Assembly: GCA_030789695.1 (NCBI GenBank)
Contig: CM061139.1
Coordinates: 10,307,878 to 10,371,877, forward strand
Direction: 5' to 3'
DNA from: Scilla litardierei
Lineage: Eukaryota > Streptophyta > Magnoliopsida > Asparagales > Asparagaceae
DNA length: 64,000 nucleotides
Position numbers and translations under genes: made by a program. Shown here piece by piece: positions 1 to 9,983 of this stretch. The notes below the pieces were generated by a model. It saw nothing but the letters and a program-made list of their open reading frames with translations. It was not told the DNA's origin and made no database searches. How positions within the stretch are numbered: the stretch's first letter is position 1; each line of letters starts with the position of its first letter.

Positions 1-2
1 TT

Positions 3-1820
3 AATGAAGGATTTGTTCCAACTAGAATTTTAAATGATAATGATTCTTTGGATGTTTTATGTGATTCATTTGATAATTCTAAGTCTAATGATTCTATTGA
101 TTCTATTGAGACTAACCCAACTAATGAAGTTGTTGAGAATGTTCCTAGTGATCAAGGTATTCCCAAACGGCTTCATACCGTTCGTGACCATCCCCATGAG
201 CAATTCATTGGCAATATTCAAGATAGTGTCAAGACGAGATCGCAAGTCCACCACTTCGCAAATTGTGCCTTTGCCTCATCGATAGAGCCAAAGAATATTA
301 ATGAAGCATGCGAAGATAGCGCTTGGATCTTAGCCATGGAGGAGGAGCTCATTCAATTCGAGAGGAATGAAGTTTTGGAGCTTGTTCCATTGCCATCGAA
401 GAACCACACCGTCATAGGGACAAAGTGGATCTTCAAGAACAAAACCGACGAAAACCAAGTCGTCGTCCGGAACAAAGCTCGGTTAGTAGCTCAAGGCTAT
501 CGTCAAGAGGAAGGTATCGATTTCGAAGAATCTTTCGCTCCGGTAGCTAGATTAGAATCAATTAGATTACTTTTATCTTTTGCATGCCATACGAATTTTA
601 AATTATTTCAAATGGATGTTAAAAGTGCATTTTTAAACGGAGATGTCGTTGAGGAAGTTTACGTTTCTCAACCTCCGGGTTTCATAAATGAAAAATTTCC
701 AAATCACGTTTTTAAACTAAAGAAAGCTCTTTATGGTTTGAGACAAGCTCCTCGAGCTTGGTATGATCGCCTAAAGAATTTTCTTTTGGATTTGAATTTT
801 AAAATGGGCGAAGCCGATTCAACACTTTTTATTAAGCATGCGAATAATGATATTTTATTAGTTCAAATTTATGTTGATGATATCATTTTCGGTGCTACTA
901 ACTTCGCTCTTTGCGAAGAGTTTTCTAATGTTATGAAGGAACAATTTGAGATGAGCCACATGGGCGAACTCAAATATTTCTTAGGTCTCGAAATTCGCCA
1001 ATTGAACGATGCAATCTTCATCCACCAAACAAAGTACACGGTGGAGTTGCTAAAGCGATTTGGAATGGAGAATGCCTCCGGGAAAAAGACTCCAATGAGC
1101 ACGACTACGCATCTTGATAAAGATACGGGCGGAAAAGATGTAGACATTCGTCTATATCGAGGTATGATAGGTAGCTTACTTTATCTTACCGCGAGTAGGC
1201 CCGATATTATGTTTGCCGTATGTATATGTGCTCGTTATCAATCTCAACCTAAGGATTCTCACTTAGTAGCGGTTAAACGTATTTTTCGCTATCTAAGTTA
1301 CACTTTAGATTTTGGATTACTTTATCCGAAATCTAGCACATATGAGTTAGTCTCATATAGTGACGCTGATTATGCAGGATGCAAATCCGACAGGAAAAGT
1401 ACTAGTGGCACTTGTCATTTTCTAGGAAATTCTCTAGTCTCTTGGTTTTCCAAGAAGCAAAATTCGGTATCACTTTCAACCACCGAGGCGGAATACATTG
1501 CCGCCGGTGCCGCTTGTGCCCAGGTTCTTTGGATGAGACACACATTGAAGGATTTTGGTATTCATTGTGATACTAGCCCTATCATGGTGGATAACCAAAG
1601 TGCTATTTGTCTTTCAAAGAATCCGGTGCACCATTCCCGATCGAAACACATAGATGTCCGACACCATTTCTTAGATGATCATGTTGCTAAAAAGGACATC
1701 ATATTAGTGTACGTTGAAACCCAAAAGCAAATCGCCGATATTTTCACGAAACCCCTAAAGGAGGACTCCTTTGTGCGGTTGCGTCGAGAATTGGGGATTA
1801 TGGGTGAATCCGAGATATAG
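3..1820 (+). CDS. Copia polyprotein, C-terminal part: reverse transcriptase and RNase H
   Basis: The frame is open at the window edge, so this is the 3' part of a longer gag-pol polyprotein; no start codon is assigned. Counting residues from nucleotide 48, the RVT_2 reverse transcriptase covers about 85-330, with the core [11 protein letters not shown] near 188 and the catalytic YVDD near 275 (nt 870). The Copia RNase H follows, with SDADYAG near 437 and TEAEY near 479, and ends at a KPL-type tail with a TAG stop at 1818-1820. The enzyme copies element RNA into DNA in cytoplasmic particles. The frame has no internal stop in the visible part and all key residues are present, so it could be recently active. 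About 240 bp of AT-rich spacer follow. Confidence 0.93.
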   Translation, partial: NEGFVPTRILNDNDSLDVLCDSFDNSKSNDSIDSIETNPTNEVVENVPSDQGIPKRLHTVRDHPHEQFIGNIQDSVKTRSQVHHFANCAFASSIEPKNINEACEDSAWILAMEEELIQFERNEVLELVPLPSKNHTVIGTKWIFKNKTDENQVVVRNKARLVAQGYRQEEGIDFEESFAPVARLESIRLLLSFACHTNFKLFQMDVKSAFLNGDVVEEVYVSQPPGFINEKFPNHVFKLKKALYGLRQAPRAWYDRLKNFLLDLNFKMGEADSTLFIKHANNDILLVQIYVDDIIFGATNFALCEEFSNVMKEQFEMSHMGELKYFLGLEIRQLNDAIFIHQTKYTVELLKRFGMENASGKKTPMSTTTHLDKDTGGKDVDIRLYRGMIGSLLYLTASRPDIMFAVCICARYQSQPKDSHLVAVKRIFRYLSYTLDFGLLYPKSSTYELVSYSDADYAGCKSDRKSTSGTCHFLGNSLVSWFSKKQNSVSLSTTEAEYIAAGAACAQVLWMRHTLKDFGIHCDTSPIMVDNQSAICLSKNPVHHSRSKHIDVRHHFLDDHVAKKDIILVYVETQKQIADIFTKPLKEDSFVRLRRELGIMGESEI

Positions 1821-2067
1821 GATTCATATCTAATTCAATCATCTTGCATGCTAATATATTTCGCGATATTTCATTCATGCTAGATTTATTGAATTTCTGG
1901 GAATTTTATGTGATTTATTTGAATTTATGATCGAATTCGCATTTGAAAGTCGTATTTAAGATTTCGACGTTTTATGGGGTAATTTAGATGACTAATGAGT
2001 GAGTTAGGATGTTTCATCCAAGTGGTTTGTGAAGAGAAATCAAATTTCAATTTTTGGACTCTTCTAG

Positions 2068-2445
2068 TCGGTTTCAGTTCACTTGTCAACCGACTAGATG
2101 CTCATCTAGTCGGTCAGCAAATGAACTCAGACCGACTAGATCAAGCACATATCCATTACCTATCATTTTCTTTTGTTAGTCGGTCATAGTATACTTTCCG
2201 ACCGACTAGATTGAAAACTAGTCGGTCAGTGAATATACTGCGACCGACTAAATCTAGCCCTAAAAATCCCTCTGTGCCTCTGTTTCGACTTAGTCGGTTC
2301 AAGCTCATTGACCGACCGACTAGATCATAATCTAGTCGGTCAGTGCTTGAACTGTGACCGACTAAGTGTGTTAGGGCAGTTACGTCTTTTTGATTCCAGA
2401 CCGACTTATACTCATTTTTCGTTCGACTAATTTCATAATTAGTCG
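2068..2445 (+). repeat. Inverted-arm repeat array between pol and the post-pol ORF
   Basis: About four units with a period near 110 bp (starting near 2068, 2177, 2290 and 2398). Each unit has four alternating 9-10-nt arms: CTAGTCGGTC, then GACCGACTAG, then both again, separated by AT-rich spacers of about 8-20 nt. Neighbouring arms are inverted, so each pair could form a hairpin. The last unit is degenerate. The same arms and unit structure recur in the LTR of this element at 5785-6287. No TATA box is obvious directly after this array. Confidence 0.9.
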
Positions 2446-2450
2446 GTCTT

Positions 2451-2736
2451 CTCTCCAGCTCAAACTCGAAAACCCCCAAACCCCGATCGAGCCCCTTCAC
2501 ATTCTCGTCGTCTCCGGCCATATCTCCGGCCATCGCCGCCGTCCGCCGCCGTCGACTCCACCCCCTAGGTATCTTCCTCCCTCTCCTAGGTCGATTTCTT
2601 GCCCTAGGGTTCGATTTCTCCTCCTAGGTATTCTAGGGTTTGGTTTATTTTCGAATTTCTTGATTTCTAGGGTTGTTAGCTTGTGATCTCTAGGTTATTA
2701 GTGACCTAATCTTCGATTGCTTGTGCTCGTAGTGCT
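2451..2736 (+). promoter_or_regulatory. Gene-like leader of the post-pol ORF with a probable intron
   Basis: A C-rich stretch follows the inverted-arm array, then pyrimidine-rich sequence of the kind seen in plant 5' UTRs, with the common CTAGGGTTT motif. Candidate splice donors are at CTAG|GTATC (2569) and CTAG|GTATT (2628). The acceptor TCGTAG ends at 2732, four bases before the ATG at 2737. This suggests that the downstream ORF is made from its own spliced transcript. The splice prediction is by eye. Confidence 0.5.
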
Positions 2737-4401
2737 ATGGCTAAGACTCGAATTCCTATCGCCTCTTCCGGGGCCTCTCCTATGACCGTAGAACAACCTT
2801 CGGAACCTAGGAATCCCCCGAAGCCTAAGCGTCGTGCCAAGTCTACCCAAGCCTCTCCATCGTCGCCCCCTCTTAAGAAGCCTAGGACTGCGTCCGTCAA
2901 GCCCCGCAAATCCAAGACCAAAAAGCCCTTACTTCACACTCCGGCTACTCCTCCCGATTCCGATACTGAATTTATCCCAGAGGATGAGCCTACTAGGGAA
3001 CCCACTCCACCTCCGAAGACCCGTAAGGCCAAGGGTAAAGCTCCTATGCCAGTCGGCGGTGTAGACATATCGTTGTGCCGCGATGACCCTCAGTGTCTCG
3101 CCGCGTACAACCGTATAGAGCACTGTCCACTGTTGTTAGAGCATTACGTTCAGTTCTCTGATTTTCTCGGCCTTGCTGATCTTCTGTCTTATAGTGGTTT
3201 CATTGATTATCTCCGATACGACCCCAAGGCCAACCCAAAACCTTACCCTCGCCTCGTGAAACTGTTCTATGCCAACCGTATTCGAGGCCAGTACGACGCC
3301 AGCCACTCCATTGAGACGACTGTCTTGGGAACTCCTATAGTTCTCACGGCAGAAATCTTGGGGGAGATCCTTGGGTGTGCGTCGTGTGGTCTCCTCCCCT
3401 CGGACATTTCCGTAGACGATATCTCTTCCTTGGATCAGACTGTTCTTTCTGAGATTTTCCAGGTTATCCCCTCCGCATTCATTGGTATTCCTTCGAAATC
3501 CTTTAAGCCGAATGCGTGGGTTCTTAACCTAATTTTGAAGTCTTGTCTTCTCCCGAAGTATGGATCCTCTTCACTTCCCTCTCAGCCATTTTTGAAGCTC
3601 ATATACGCTCTCTTCTTGGGGTGCGAGATTAATTGGGCTCGCGTGATACTCGATAAGATGGATTCTTTCGAGTGTATACGCAAGACCAATAAGTCTGCGC
3701 ACATTCCATACCCTTGCCTGTTGACTCTTGTATTTCGTCATTTCCGAGTCCCCCTCCCTCCTGACGATGAGCGTCCCTTGGGTACGCCTCTGAACGCGAC
3801 GGCCGTGAAGAAATCTTTAGCGGCGCTTCGTCACGTACAGAGGTCTACCACTTCTGCTTCTCAGGCGACTCCCTCTGGTGCTGCAGCCCCCTCTCGTCCT
3901 GCTACTTTAGACGATGTTGTACGCCTTCTCCGTCAGCACGACTCACATTTGGCTCGTACTGAGGAGGTCGTATGTCGTATGGCTCGTACGATGGGGATTG
4001 ATCTTCCTCCTTCGGTGTCTGAGGCCGAGGAGATGGACGATGAGGAGCTTGACGAGCTTGTCACTTCTTTTGCCCGTGGCGATGAGGCCACTGCTGCTGC
4101 TGCTGCTGGTGTTTCCTCTTCTGCTCCTGGTGTTGGCACCTCCTCCGGTGCACCAGGTGTTCAGAGTTCTGAGCCTGCTGCCACTCCTGCTGACGAGCCT
4201 GCTCATGTCTCTCCTGCTGCTGTTGACACTGCCACTGCTGCTGCTTCTGTCGAGACCCATGCTGCTGTTGAGCCTGTTGCTGAGATCTCCACTCCTGCCC
4301 CGACGATTCCATCTGTTGAGACACATCTACTCCCTGCAGAGCCTGAGTCCACTCTGTCGACTGGACCCACGGACGCTGCAGATCCAGCCTCCTCCTCGTG
4401 A
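2737..4401 (+). CDS. Post-pol additional ORF of the Copia element (env-like by position)
   Basis: 554-residue frame. Residues 1-115 are rich in K, P, S and T and look like a basic disordered or nuclear-targeting tail. Residues about 116-370 look globular, with many W, Y, F and L. Residues about 375-554 are a low-complexity A/S/T/P/E tail. SIRE-type elements often carry an ORF here, traditionally called env-like, but I see no signal peptide or convincing membrane segment, so an envelope role is not supported. The globular part recalls additional ORFs of other plant retrotransposons. The start is the first ATG after the leader acceptor. The frame is unbroken, which suggests it was under selection until recently. 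Function unknown. Confidence 0.75.
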   Translation: MAKTRIPIASSGASPMTVEQPSEPRNPPKPKRRAKSTQASPSSPPLKKPRTASVKPRKSKTKKPLLHTPATPPDSDTEFIPEDEPTREPTPPPKTRKAKGKAPMPVGGVDISLCRDDPQCLAAYNRIEHCPLLLEHYVQFSDFLGLADLLSYSGFIDYLRYDPKANPKPYPRLVKLFYANRIRGQYDASHSIETTVLGTPIVLTAEILGEILGCASCGLLPSDISVDDISSLDQTVLSEIFQVIPSAFIGIPSKSFKPNAWVLNLILKSCLLPKYGSSSLPSQPFLKLIYALFLGCEINWARVILDKMDSFECIRKTNKSAHIPYPCLLTLVFRHFRVPLPPDDERPLGTPLNATAVKKSLAALRHVQRSTTSASQATPSGAAAPSRPATLDDVVRLLRQHDSHLARTEEVVCRMARTMGIDLPPSVSEAEEMDDEELDELVTSFARGDEATAAAAAGVSSSAPGVGTSSGAPGVQSSEPAATPADEPAHVSPAAVDTATAAASVETHAAVEPVAEISTPAPTIPSVETHLLPAEPESTLSTGPTDAADPASSS

Positions 4402-5345
4402 TCGTTGTTCCGAGGACTCTCCATATACGCTTTGGATGATATATCTTTGCGAGAGTATTTTGGGTTAGGATTGAGTATGAGGGTTATGATGTTTTGATGT
4501 ATTTTGGATGTTGTCGTTGTTGTAATATTTATTTTGATGAGGATGATGATGATGATGTATTTCTTCTTGATGGGTATGTTGTATTTTGATGTATTGATAT
4601 CTTCTTGGATGTACTCTTGATGTTATCATTTATATATATACATCGTCGTTGTCTTTATCTTAATTCGTCATGCACATTTTAATATTCGTTGAATGTATAT
4701 GAAATGTGATTTCGTCGCTCGTCGCATGCAAACTTGGTTAAATAGATTTAAATTCTATAATTATATAGAATTGTTTTCCATGCACAAATTTAACCAAGAT
4801 AATTGAATATTGAAGAGTATGTTTCTTTATTCAAGAAATGAATAAACATTTGGTATTTTTGATGATTTTGATTATCGTTGATTTTTTTTATTGATAATGG
4901 AAAATTTGGCACACCTTGTTTTGATTTCCACAATGTTTCCCTTGGTGTCAAGTTGGTCCATTGTCTTTGTCTACGACTCCCGATGTTGGATTTTACATTT
5001 CCTAATTGTTGTCGTTGTATGCCCCCCCCCCCATTTTTGGGATAATGCCAAAGGGGGAGAGATAATGATAATAAATAGAGCAAATGAAAATTTAACTCAA
5101 TTTCCAAGAATCTAGTTTGATATGTTAGATTCAGGGGGAGTTAAGATACATATAAGGATTTTCAATATCCGATATTTCAAAAATCAATTCACTTTATTTA
5201 TCTTACTCGTCTGCTTGATGCAATTCATTTATATTCAATTTGGAATTAACGTGTCATCAATGCAGGGGGAGTAAGTATTTTTCATTTGAATTACTATTTT
5301 TGATTATTATTTATGTTGGTTTGTCATCACCAAAAAGGGGGAGAA
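4402..5345 (+). other. 3' untranslated region of element A with repeated polypurine tracts
   Basis: AT-rich sequence without a convincing ORF. It contains four GGGGGAG-type tracts, near 5053, 5132, 5264 and 5336. The last (AAAAAGGGGGAGAA) directly precedes the LTR and is the expected primer for plus-strand DNA synthesis. The upstream copies may be auxiliary polypurine tracts. Confidence 0.75.
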
Positions 5346-5784
5346 TGTTGAATATTGGACTCCCCGGATTTGGTTTTGGATGATGAGCAAACATAAATAA
5401 TTCATGAACTAACAATTTGTGAGCGCAGTATTGGAGATCGTCGCCAATTTCACGAGAATATTCATAGCGACATCTCAACACTTCCAAAAGCTCGTATTCA
5501 TGCCTAAAGCTTCGTTGAAGCTCTTGCGCCGTTTTGGAAGTTATGAAGATTCAATCGAAGCTCTCAAAGACCGTTTATTAAGGTTTTATTTATAGTCTTT
5601 TAGTCTCGATTGATAGAATGTTAAGCCTTGAGTATATCTTACGTTTCTATCTTCATTACGCTCTTTACGTAGCTCTAGGATCCTTGCACAAGTTCATTCT
5701 AACTTCCTCGAAGCGTCGCGCTTCGATTCGGATTTGTTTGTGCATGTTAGTTGGTACAAGAACAAGTACTGACTGACTAGATGG

Positions 5785-6287
5785 TGATCTAGTCGGTCGG
5801 CAACTGTTCTTGGACCGACTAGTTTGATTCCTTAATTTCTTGGACTTTACTGTTTACAGTTAGTCGGTCTACGTTGACTCACCGACCGACTAGTTTGTGA
5901 ACTAGTCGGTCAGTGATGCTTCTTTGACCGACTAGTTGTGACTTACTGTTCACTCTAAATTTCTCCTAAGCTACTGTTTACCGTTAGTCGGTCTAAGAAC
6001 GTTTGGTGACCGACTAGTTGACAATCTAGTCGGTCAACTTTTGTTCTTGGACCGACTAAGTCAACTTGCCTTCAGACTATTTCATTTTGCCTCTTAGTCG
6101 GTCTACGTTCACTGACTGACCGACTAGTTGTGAAACTAGTCGGTCAGAAAGTATTCTTGGACCGACTAGATTTCTAGGTCTGAAATTCTATCTCTTCTCA
6201 GATCTACTCTTAGTCGGTCCACGTTGTTTGGCTGACCGACTAGTTGATGAACTAGTCGGTCAGTGATTGTTCTTTGACCGACTAAGT
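5785..6287 (+). repeat. Inverted-arm repeat array in the LTR U3 of element A
   Basis: About 18 arms of the AGTCGGT/ACCGACT type in about 500 bp, in alternating orientation and grouped into four-arm units with a period of roughly 100-123 bp. Every arm contains the hexamer ACCGAC or its complement. The array ends about 50 bp upstream of the TATA box, where an LTR enhancer would be expected. The arms match those at 2068-2445. Confidence 0.9.
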
Positions 6288-6339
6288 CTCACAGATTTCT
6301 ATCCGTTGGTGAATGACCTAACTTGTGTTTTTGGGTTCC

Positions 6340-6347
6340 TATAAATA
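6340..6347 (+). promoter_or_regulatory. TATA box of the Copia LTR
   Basis: TATAAATA in a plant-like context (CCTATAAATACGA), about 50 bp after the last repeat arm. Transcription would start near 6370, which defines the U3/R border. Confidence 0.75.
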
Positions 6348-7066
6348 CGAACCTAGGTCATTTCTATCTAGGTAAGAGCTTCCATTCAGAGATTCATTGA
6401 GATCAAAAGAGATAGTCATTCTCCCTCAAATCTAAAGCTCTCTTCCTCACAAGAAACCCATTCTCTCTCATTTCTAGATCTAGAGAGAAGCTTGTTCTTG
6501 GTGAGCTCTTCAAGCTATTGCTTGATTCAAGTTTCCAAATCAACCCTAGGCACCCATTGCTGGTCATTTCCTTGGTGCTAGGTTTTGGTAACTTCATCTT
6601 CCTCAAATCCTTCATTCCACCTATTGGGTAAGAAAAACTCAAGGTATAGGATTTTGTGGTAAGAGTATTTATTTCATCTAAACTCTTTTATATTGCTTGT
6701 TGGCTCTCTCGGTTGTGAGAGAAGTTTGTGATCCCGGGTTGTGGGATTCACTTTGCCATTGCTTGTATGATTTGATCTTGTGAAGGTTTTTCACAAGATA
6801 TTCATAGTGGAAATCTTGAGTTAGGGTTTCTAACTCAAGTATCCGGAGGGGATCCGGGTGGTTGGGACGTAGGATCACCGGGAACAAGTCGGGGAGACTT
6901 GGGTGGATCCGAACCCAATAACATCGTTTGTTAGCATTGTTAATTTCATTGTTGTCATTCAATTTAAGCTTCCGCAAATTGATTTGGTAGTTGTGTGCAA
7001 TTTAATTTGGAATTATACGCCTTATTATTTTAAAGTACTATTCACCCCCCCTCTAGTACTTGTGCA

Positions 7067-8000
7067 GTAGCTGGTAGGGCATTACAGAGTAGGTTGGAGC
7101 ACTAGAGGTGGTTGGAATAGCATCCAACTGTTGTTCAGTTCTTGCTACATGCTTGCAAAGAGTTTCAATGTGAGTATCAGGATGACTAACAATTTTTACC
7201 TCGGCATTCTTAATGATGGAGCGCTCCTCGCTCCATTGTTGGTTATTTGCAGCCATGTGCTCCAGTAGAGATATGGCTTCTTCAGGCGATTTATCCAAAA
7301 GGGCGCCTTATGCGGTGGAATCTATGATCATCTTTGTGCTTGGCTGGAGCCTGTTATAGAAACTCTAAACTAGATCCCTAGCCGGGATTCCGTGATGTGG
7401 ACATTGGTGTTGAAGATCATTAAATCTCTCCCAAGCTTCATAAAGGGACTCTTGAGGCAATTGCTTGAAGTTGGAGATGGCTCCTCAAATCCTCACTGTT
7501 TTGGATGGTGTGTAAAATTTATCCACGAATGCTAGAGCCAGTTGCTCCCAAGTGGTGAAGTGGTTTGAAGGATGAGCATGCAACCAGTATGAGTCCTTGT
7601 TCCTCAAAGTAAAAGGAAAGACCCTAAGCTTGATAGCATCGTCGCTTACATCATTGGCCTTAAATGTGTCGCACTTCGCCAAGAAAGTATCAATATGATG
7701 ATTCAGGTTCTCATGTGGATGCCCATGGAAGGGATCCTGCTGCATCTAATTAATTACCCCGGTCTTCAGCTCAAAGCTACCTGCCGCCAGTTGCGGCCTC
7801 AAAATAGAAGAAGTGCTCCCATAGCTTGGCTTCATATGGTCCCGGATGGACCCAGTACGAGGCGGAGTGGTGGTACACTCTGTAATCGAATCAGAATATG
7901 TCTGACCCATTATCAAAGCTCTGAGTGTTTGTGCGGTTGTTTCGATCCCGTGATCAAATAGTAATTCATTGTCAATGCTTCCGAGGCGAGTAATCATGCA
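7067..8000 (-). pseudogene. Gypsy gag remnant of element B
   Basis: Minus-strand pieces of a retrotransposon Gag protein. 7485-7745 gives a typical block with QQDPFHGHPHENL and, further on, FTTWEQLALAFVDKFY. 7746-8000 holds the N-terminal part, and 7067-7298 a C-terminal coiled part (HMAANNQQW). The pieces are in different frames with stops between them, so gag is broken. The closely related block in element D at 43123-43683 shows what the intact order would be. Confidence 0.8.
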
Positions 8001-8130
8001 CAACAAAAAACGCAGAAGAATACTGTGAGTAGCAAAGTAATAAAAGAGAATAAAAGGATGGAAAGACAAAGATGGTAAGATTTGCTAACAATTTCTATAA
8101 AACAAAAATAGCCTAAGTAACACCGTACAA

Positions 8131-8148
8131 TACCCGGTAACGGCGCCA
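8131..8148 (-). other. Primer-binding site of element B (tRNA-Asp type)
   Basis: The plus strand reads TACCCGGTAACGGCGCCA, differing at two positions from the plant tRNA-Asp 3' end as I know it (TCCCCGGCAACGGCGCCA). The minus strand would therefore pair with that tRNA to prime reverse transcription. It lies nine bases from the LTR edge. Confidence 0.8.
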
Positions 8149-8157
8149 AAAACTTGA

Positions 8158-9978
8158 TGCACCTGAAACTAACACCTAAAAGCCACCTGGCAGTGTCACT
8201 AATGCCAGGCGCTGAATGGTTCCTAAGTATCGATTCCATGCTCACGAATGCAAGCGGACGGTGTCAAGTTCTAATATATATATCAACTCATTGGTGATGT
8301 TTGATCAGTATAAAGAAACTAGGAAATTAGGACTCACCGCTAGGATCGTCAGAGGTCGATGCTAGGTTAGGACTTCTACGTTGCATTGGTTTTATTGCGG
8401 ATTGTAGCATCTAGGAAGTAAATTATGCGTCTAGGCTTCATGAATCTAACATACCGTATTCTCACCGCTCTCGCGATAGATGCATACGATATGTGCATTA
8501 TGGATCTACAATAATCTCACCACTCTTGTGGGTCGAATGCTCTCAAATCGTACCACTCTCGTGGGTTAGAGCTTCGAGGTATTTTGATGGCTCTTATTGA
8601 TGCAATGACGGTAGCCATCAATTAGTGGCATAGTTTGTTAGTGGATCCCATCAAGACACGAGCCGGGCATGATCACGAGCCTTGATTGAATCCACTAACT
8701 CCCTAATTAAATCTATAAGATACTCCTTAAGCTAATCGATTCCACCGACTGTGGGCACGATCTCAGTATGAGTTCTCCCAGGGATTTTGCTAGATCAACC
8801 AAAATACTCCACTTTTTATGTCCAATGCAACCTAAAAATCCTAACTTTGCATTTTTTTTCCTAAGATCATAGGGCTAATCCATTAGCCCTAGATAGAACT
8901 ACTCACACATGGTAGAGAAAGCAAAGAAAGATTGGATTTTTACCATAAAATTCATCATTGTAATAAAAAACATATAAAAGATTAGAATACGTACCAAAAG
9001 TGATGTAGATCGATAACAAGTCAAAGAGAATTAAGATCTAATAGATTCCAAGAAAGAAAGCACAATAAAAATCGAGTCTTTGTCTTCTACAATTAACGAC
9101 GGCTCAATAATAAAAACCTAGATCCAAAACTCTTAATTAAATCTAAACTTACACTAAAACTCTCGATGTTCAAAATATTAAAGGAATTGTGCTTGTATAC
9201 AAGGGTCATGGACCCCACAAATAAATCTCAAGTTTCTGGAAAGTTGGGCCCACATGTTGCTTGGGCGTGTCAGCTACTCGACCGAGCAAATGGCTGCTCG
9301 GTCGAGTCGTCGTTGGTCGTGGTTCACTGCTTCTACTTGCTTGTTTCTAATGCAGGCTACTCGGTCGAGTAGCCCCCTACTCGGTCGAGTAACAGGGGGT
9401 TCGAACTTGCCTCCAATGAGCTTCTTTGTCTTTAAGATACTAGGGTCGAGTAGGTGACCTACTCAATCGAGTAACAGGGTCTTGGGGAGAAGCTCGAATC
9501 TGCGTTCTGTATTGGTTCGACTCGGGTCGAGTTGCCTAGCTGCTCGGTCGAGTGGTCGTATCCGTTTCCTGTATTGTATCGGCGTGTCAGCTCGGCCGAG
9601 TAGCTTTCCTATATTGTATCGGCGTGTAAGCTCGGCCGAGTAGCTATAAGCTACTCGGCCCGAGTCACCTGGGAAACTGACTGGGCTGAGGGCTTTTTGA
9701 TGATTTCTCTCGCTTGCGTCTCCTCCTCTCCTCCGATCTTCTTCTAAACTGTAGCGAACTCCCATGAAGCCTTGCCAATGACGTCTTAGACGGGTTGGAT
9801 GTGTCCATGTCCCAAATCAGCTCCAAATCGCTCCAAAATCCCTGAAAATCCACAAATCTATGCAAACTAGAATATGGCATTAGGAGCACATTAATATATA
9901 AAAATATGGATTTCAGAGGCGAATATGATATGAAATGAGATGAAATGATGCGGTAAAAACATGTAAAATATGGACACA
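8158..9978 (-). mobile_element. 5' LTR of Gypsy element B
   Basis: On the plus strand it runs from TGCACCTGAAAC to ATGGACACA; on the minus strand it starts TGTGTCCATATTTTA. Length is about 1.82 kb. The minus-strand start resembles that of element C (TGTGAGCATATGATTTTA), which supports this boundary. It carries a palindrome array at 9273-9667. Short ORFs inside it (for example 9463-9765) are not genes. Confidence 0.75.
9273..9667. repeat. Palindrome array in the LTR of element B
   Basis: About a dozen copies of the palindrome CTACTCGGTCGAGTAG and shorter or mutated forms (CTCGGTCGAG, CTCGACCGAG, CTCGGCCGAG). They are irregularly spaced and often paired 6-25 nt apart. The array lies in the U3 part of the minus-strand LTR. 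Confidence 0.85.
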
Positions 9979-9983
9979 TTACT

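Larger units (their letters stand above)
1..7066 (+). mobile_element. Ty1/Copia retrotransposon, SIRE/Maximus-like, 3' half (element A)
   Basis: In order along the plus strand: an RT-RNase H reading frame, a spacer with inverted-arm repeats, an additional post-pol ORF, a region with several GGGGGAG tracts, a polypurine tract and a 3' LTR. A long ORF after pol, repeated polypurine tracts and an LTR ending next to a run of C are features of the SIRE/Maximus lineage. The 5' LTR, gag, protease and integrase lie left of the window. The right end abuts gag sequence of a minus-strand Gypsy element (B), so A appears to be inserted in B; the target duplication cannot be checked without the left junction. 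Confidence 0.88.
5346..7066 (+). mobile_element. 3' LTR of Copia element A
   Basis: The LTR begins TGTTGAATATTGG directly after the polypurine tract. It probably ends at TGTGCA (7066), just past a run of C, after which minus-strand Gypsy gag sequence begins. Length is about 1.72 kb. The first 950 bp (U3) carry the inverted-arm array, followed by a TATA box at 6340. The right boundary is set by the TG...CA rule and by the change to Gypsy sequence; it could be off by a few bases. Confidence 0.8.
7067..9978 (-). mobile_element. Gypsy retrotransposon, Athila/Tat-like, 5' end (element B)
   Basis: Minus-strand element seen from its 5' LTR (8158-9978) through the primer-binding site into broken gag. 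Its left continuation is cut by the insertion of Copia element A at 7066. Its right end lies within the reverse transcriptase gene of element C: TTACT at 9979-9983 is the likely right target-site copy. Confidence 0.8.

Noticed and set aside
2737..4401. Calling the Copia post-pol ORF a true envelope protein
   Set aside because: No signal peptide, convincing membrane anchor or other envelope hallmark is visible; only the position is env-like.
3914..4468. ORFs of 184, 127, 87 and 73 residues over the 3' end of the Copia post-pol ORF
   Set aside because: Low-complexity shadows of the A/S/T/P-rich coding tail in other frames.
9273..9667. Regularly recurring short repeats that might suggest a CRISPR-like array
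   Set aside because: Spacing is irregular, the repeats are short palindromes, the organism is a plant, and the array lies in an LTR.
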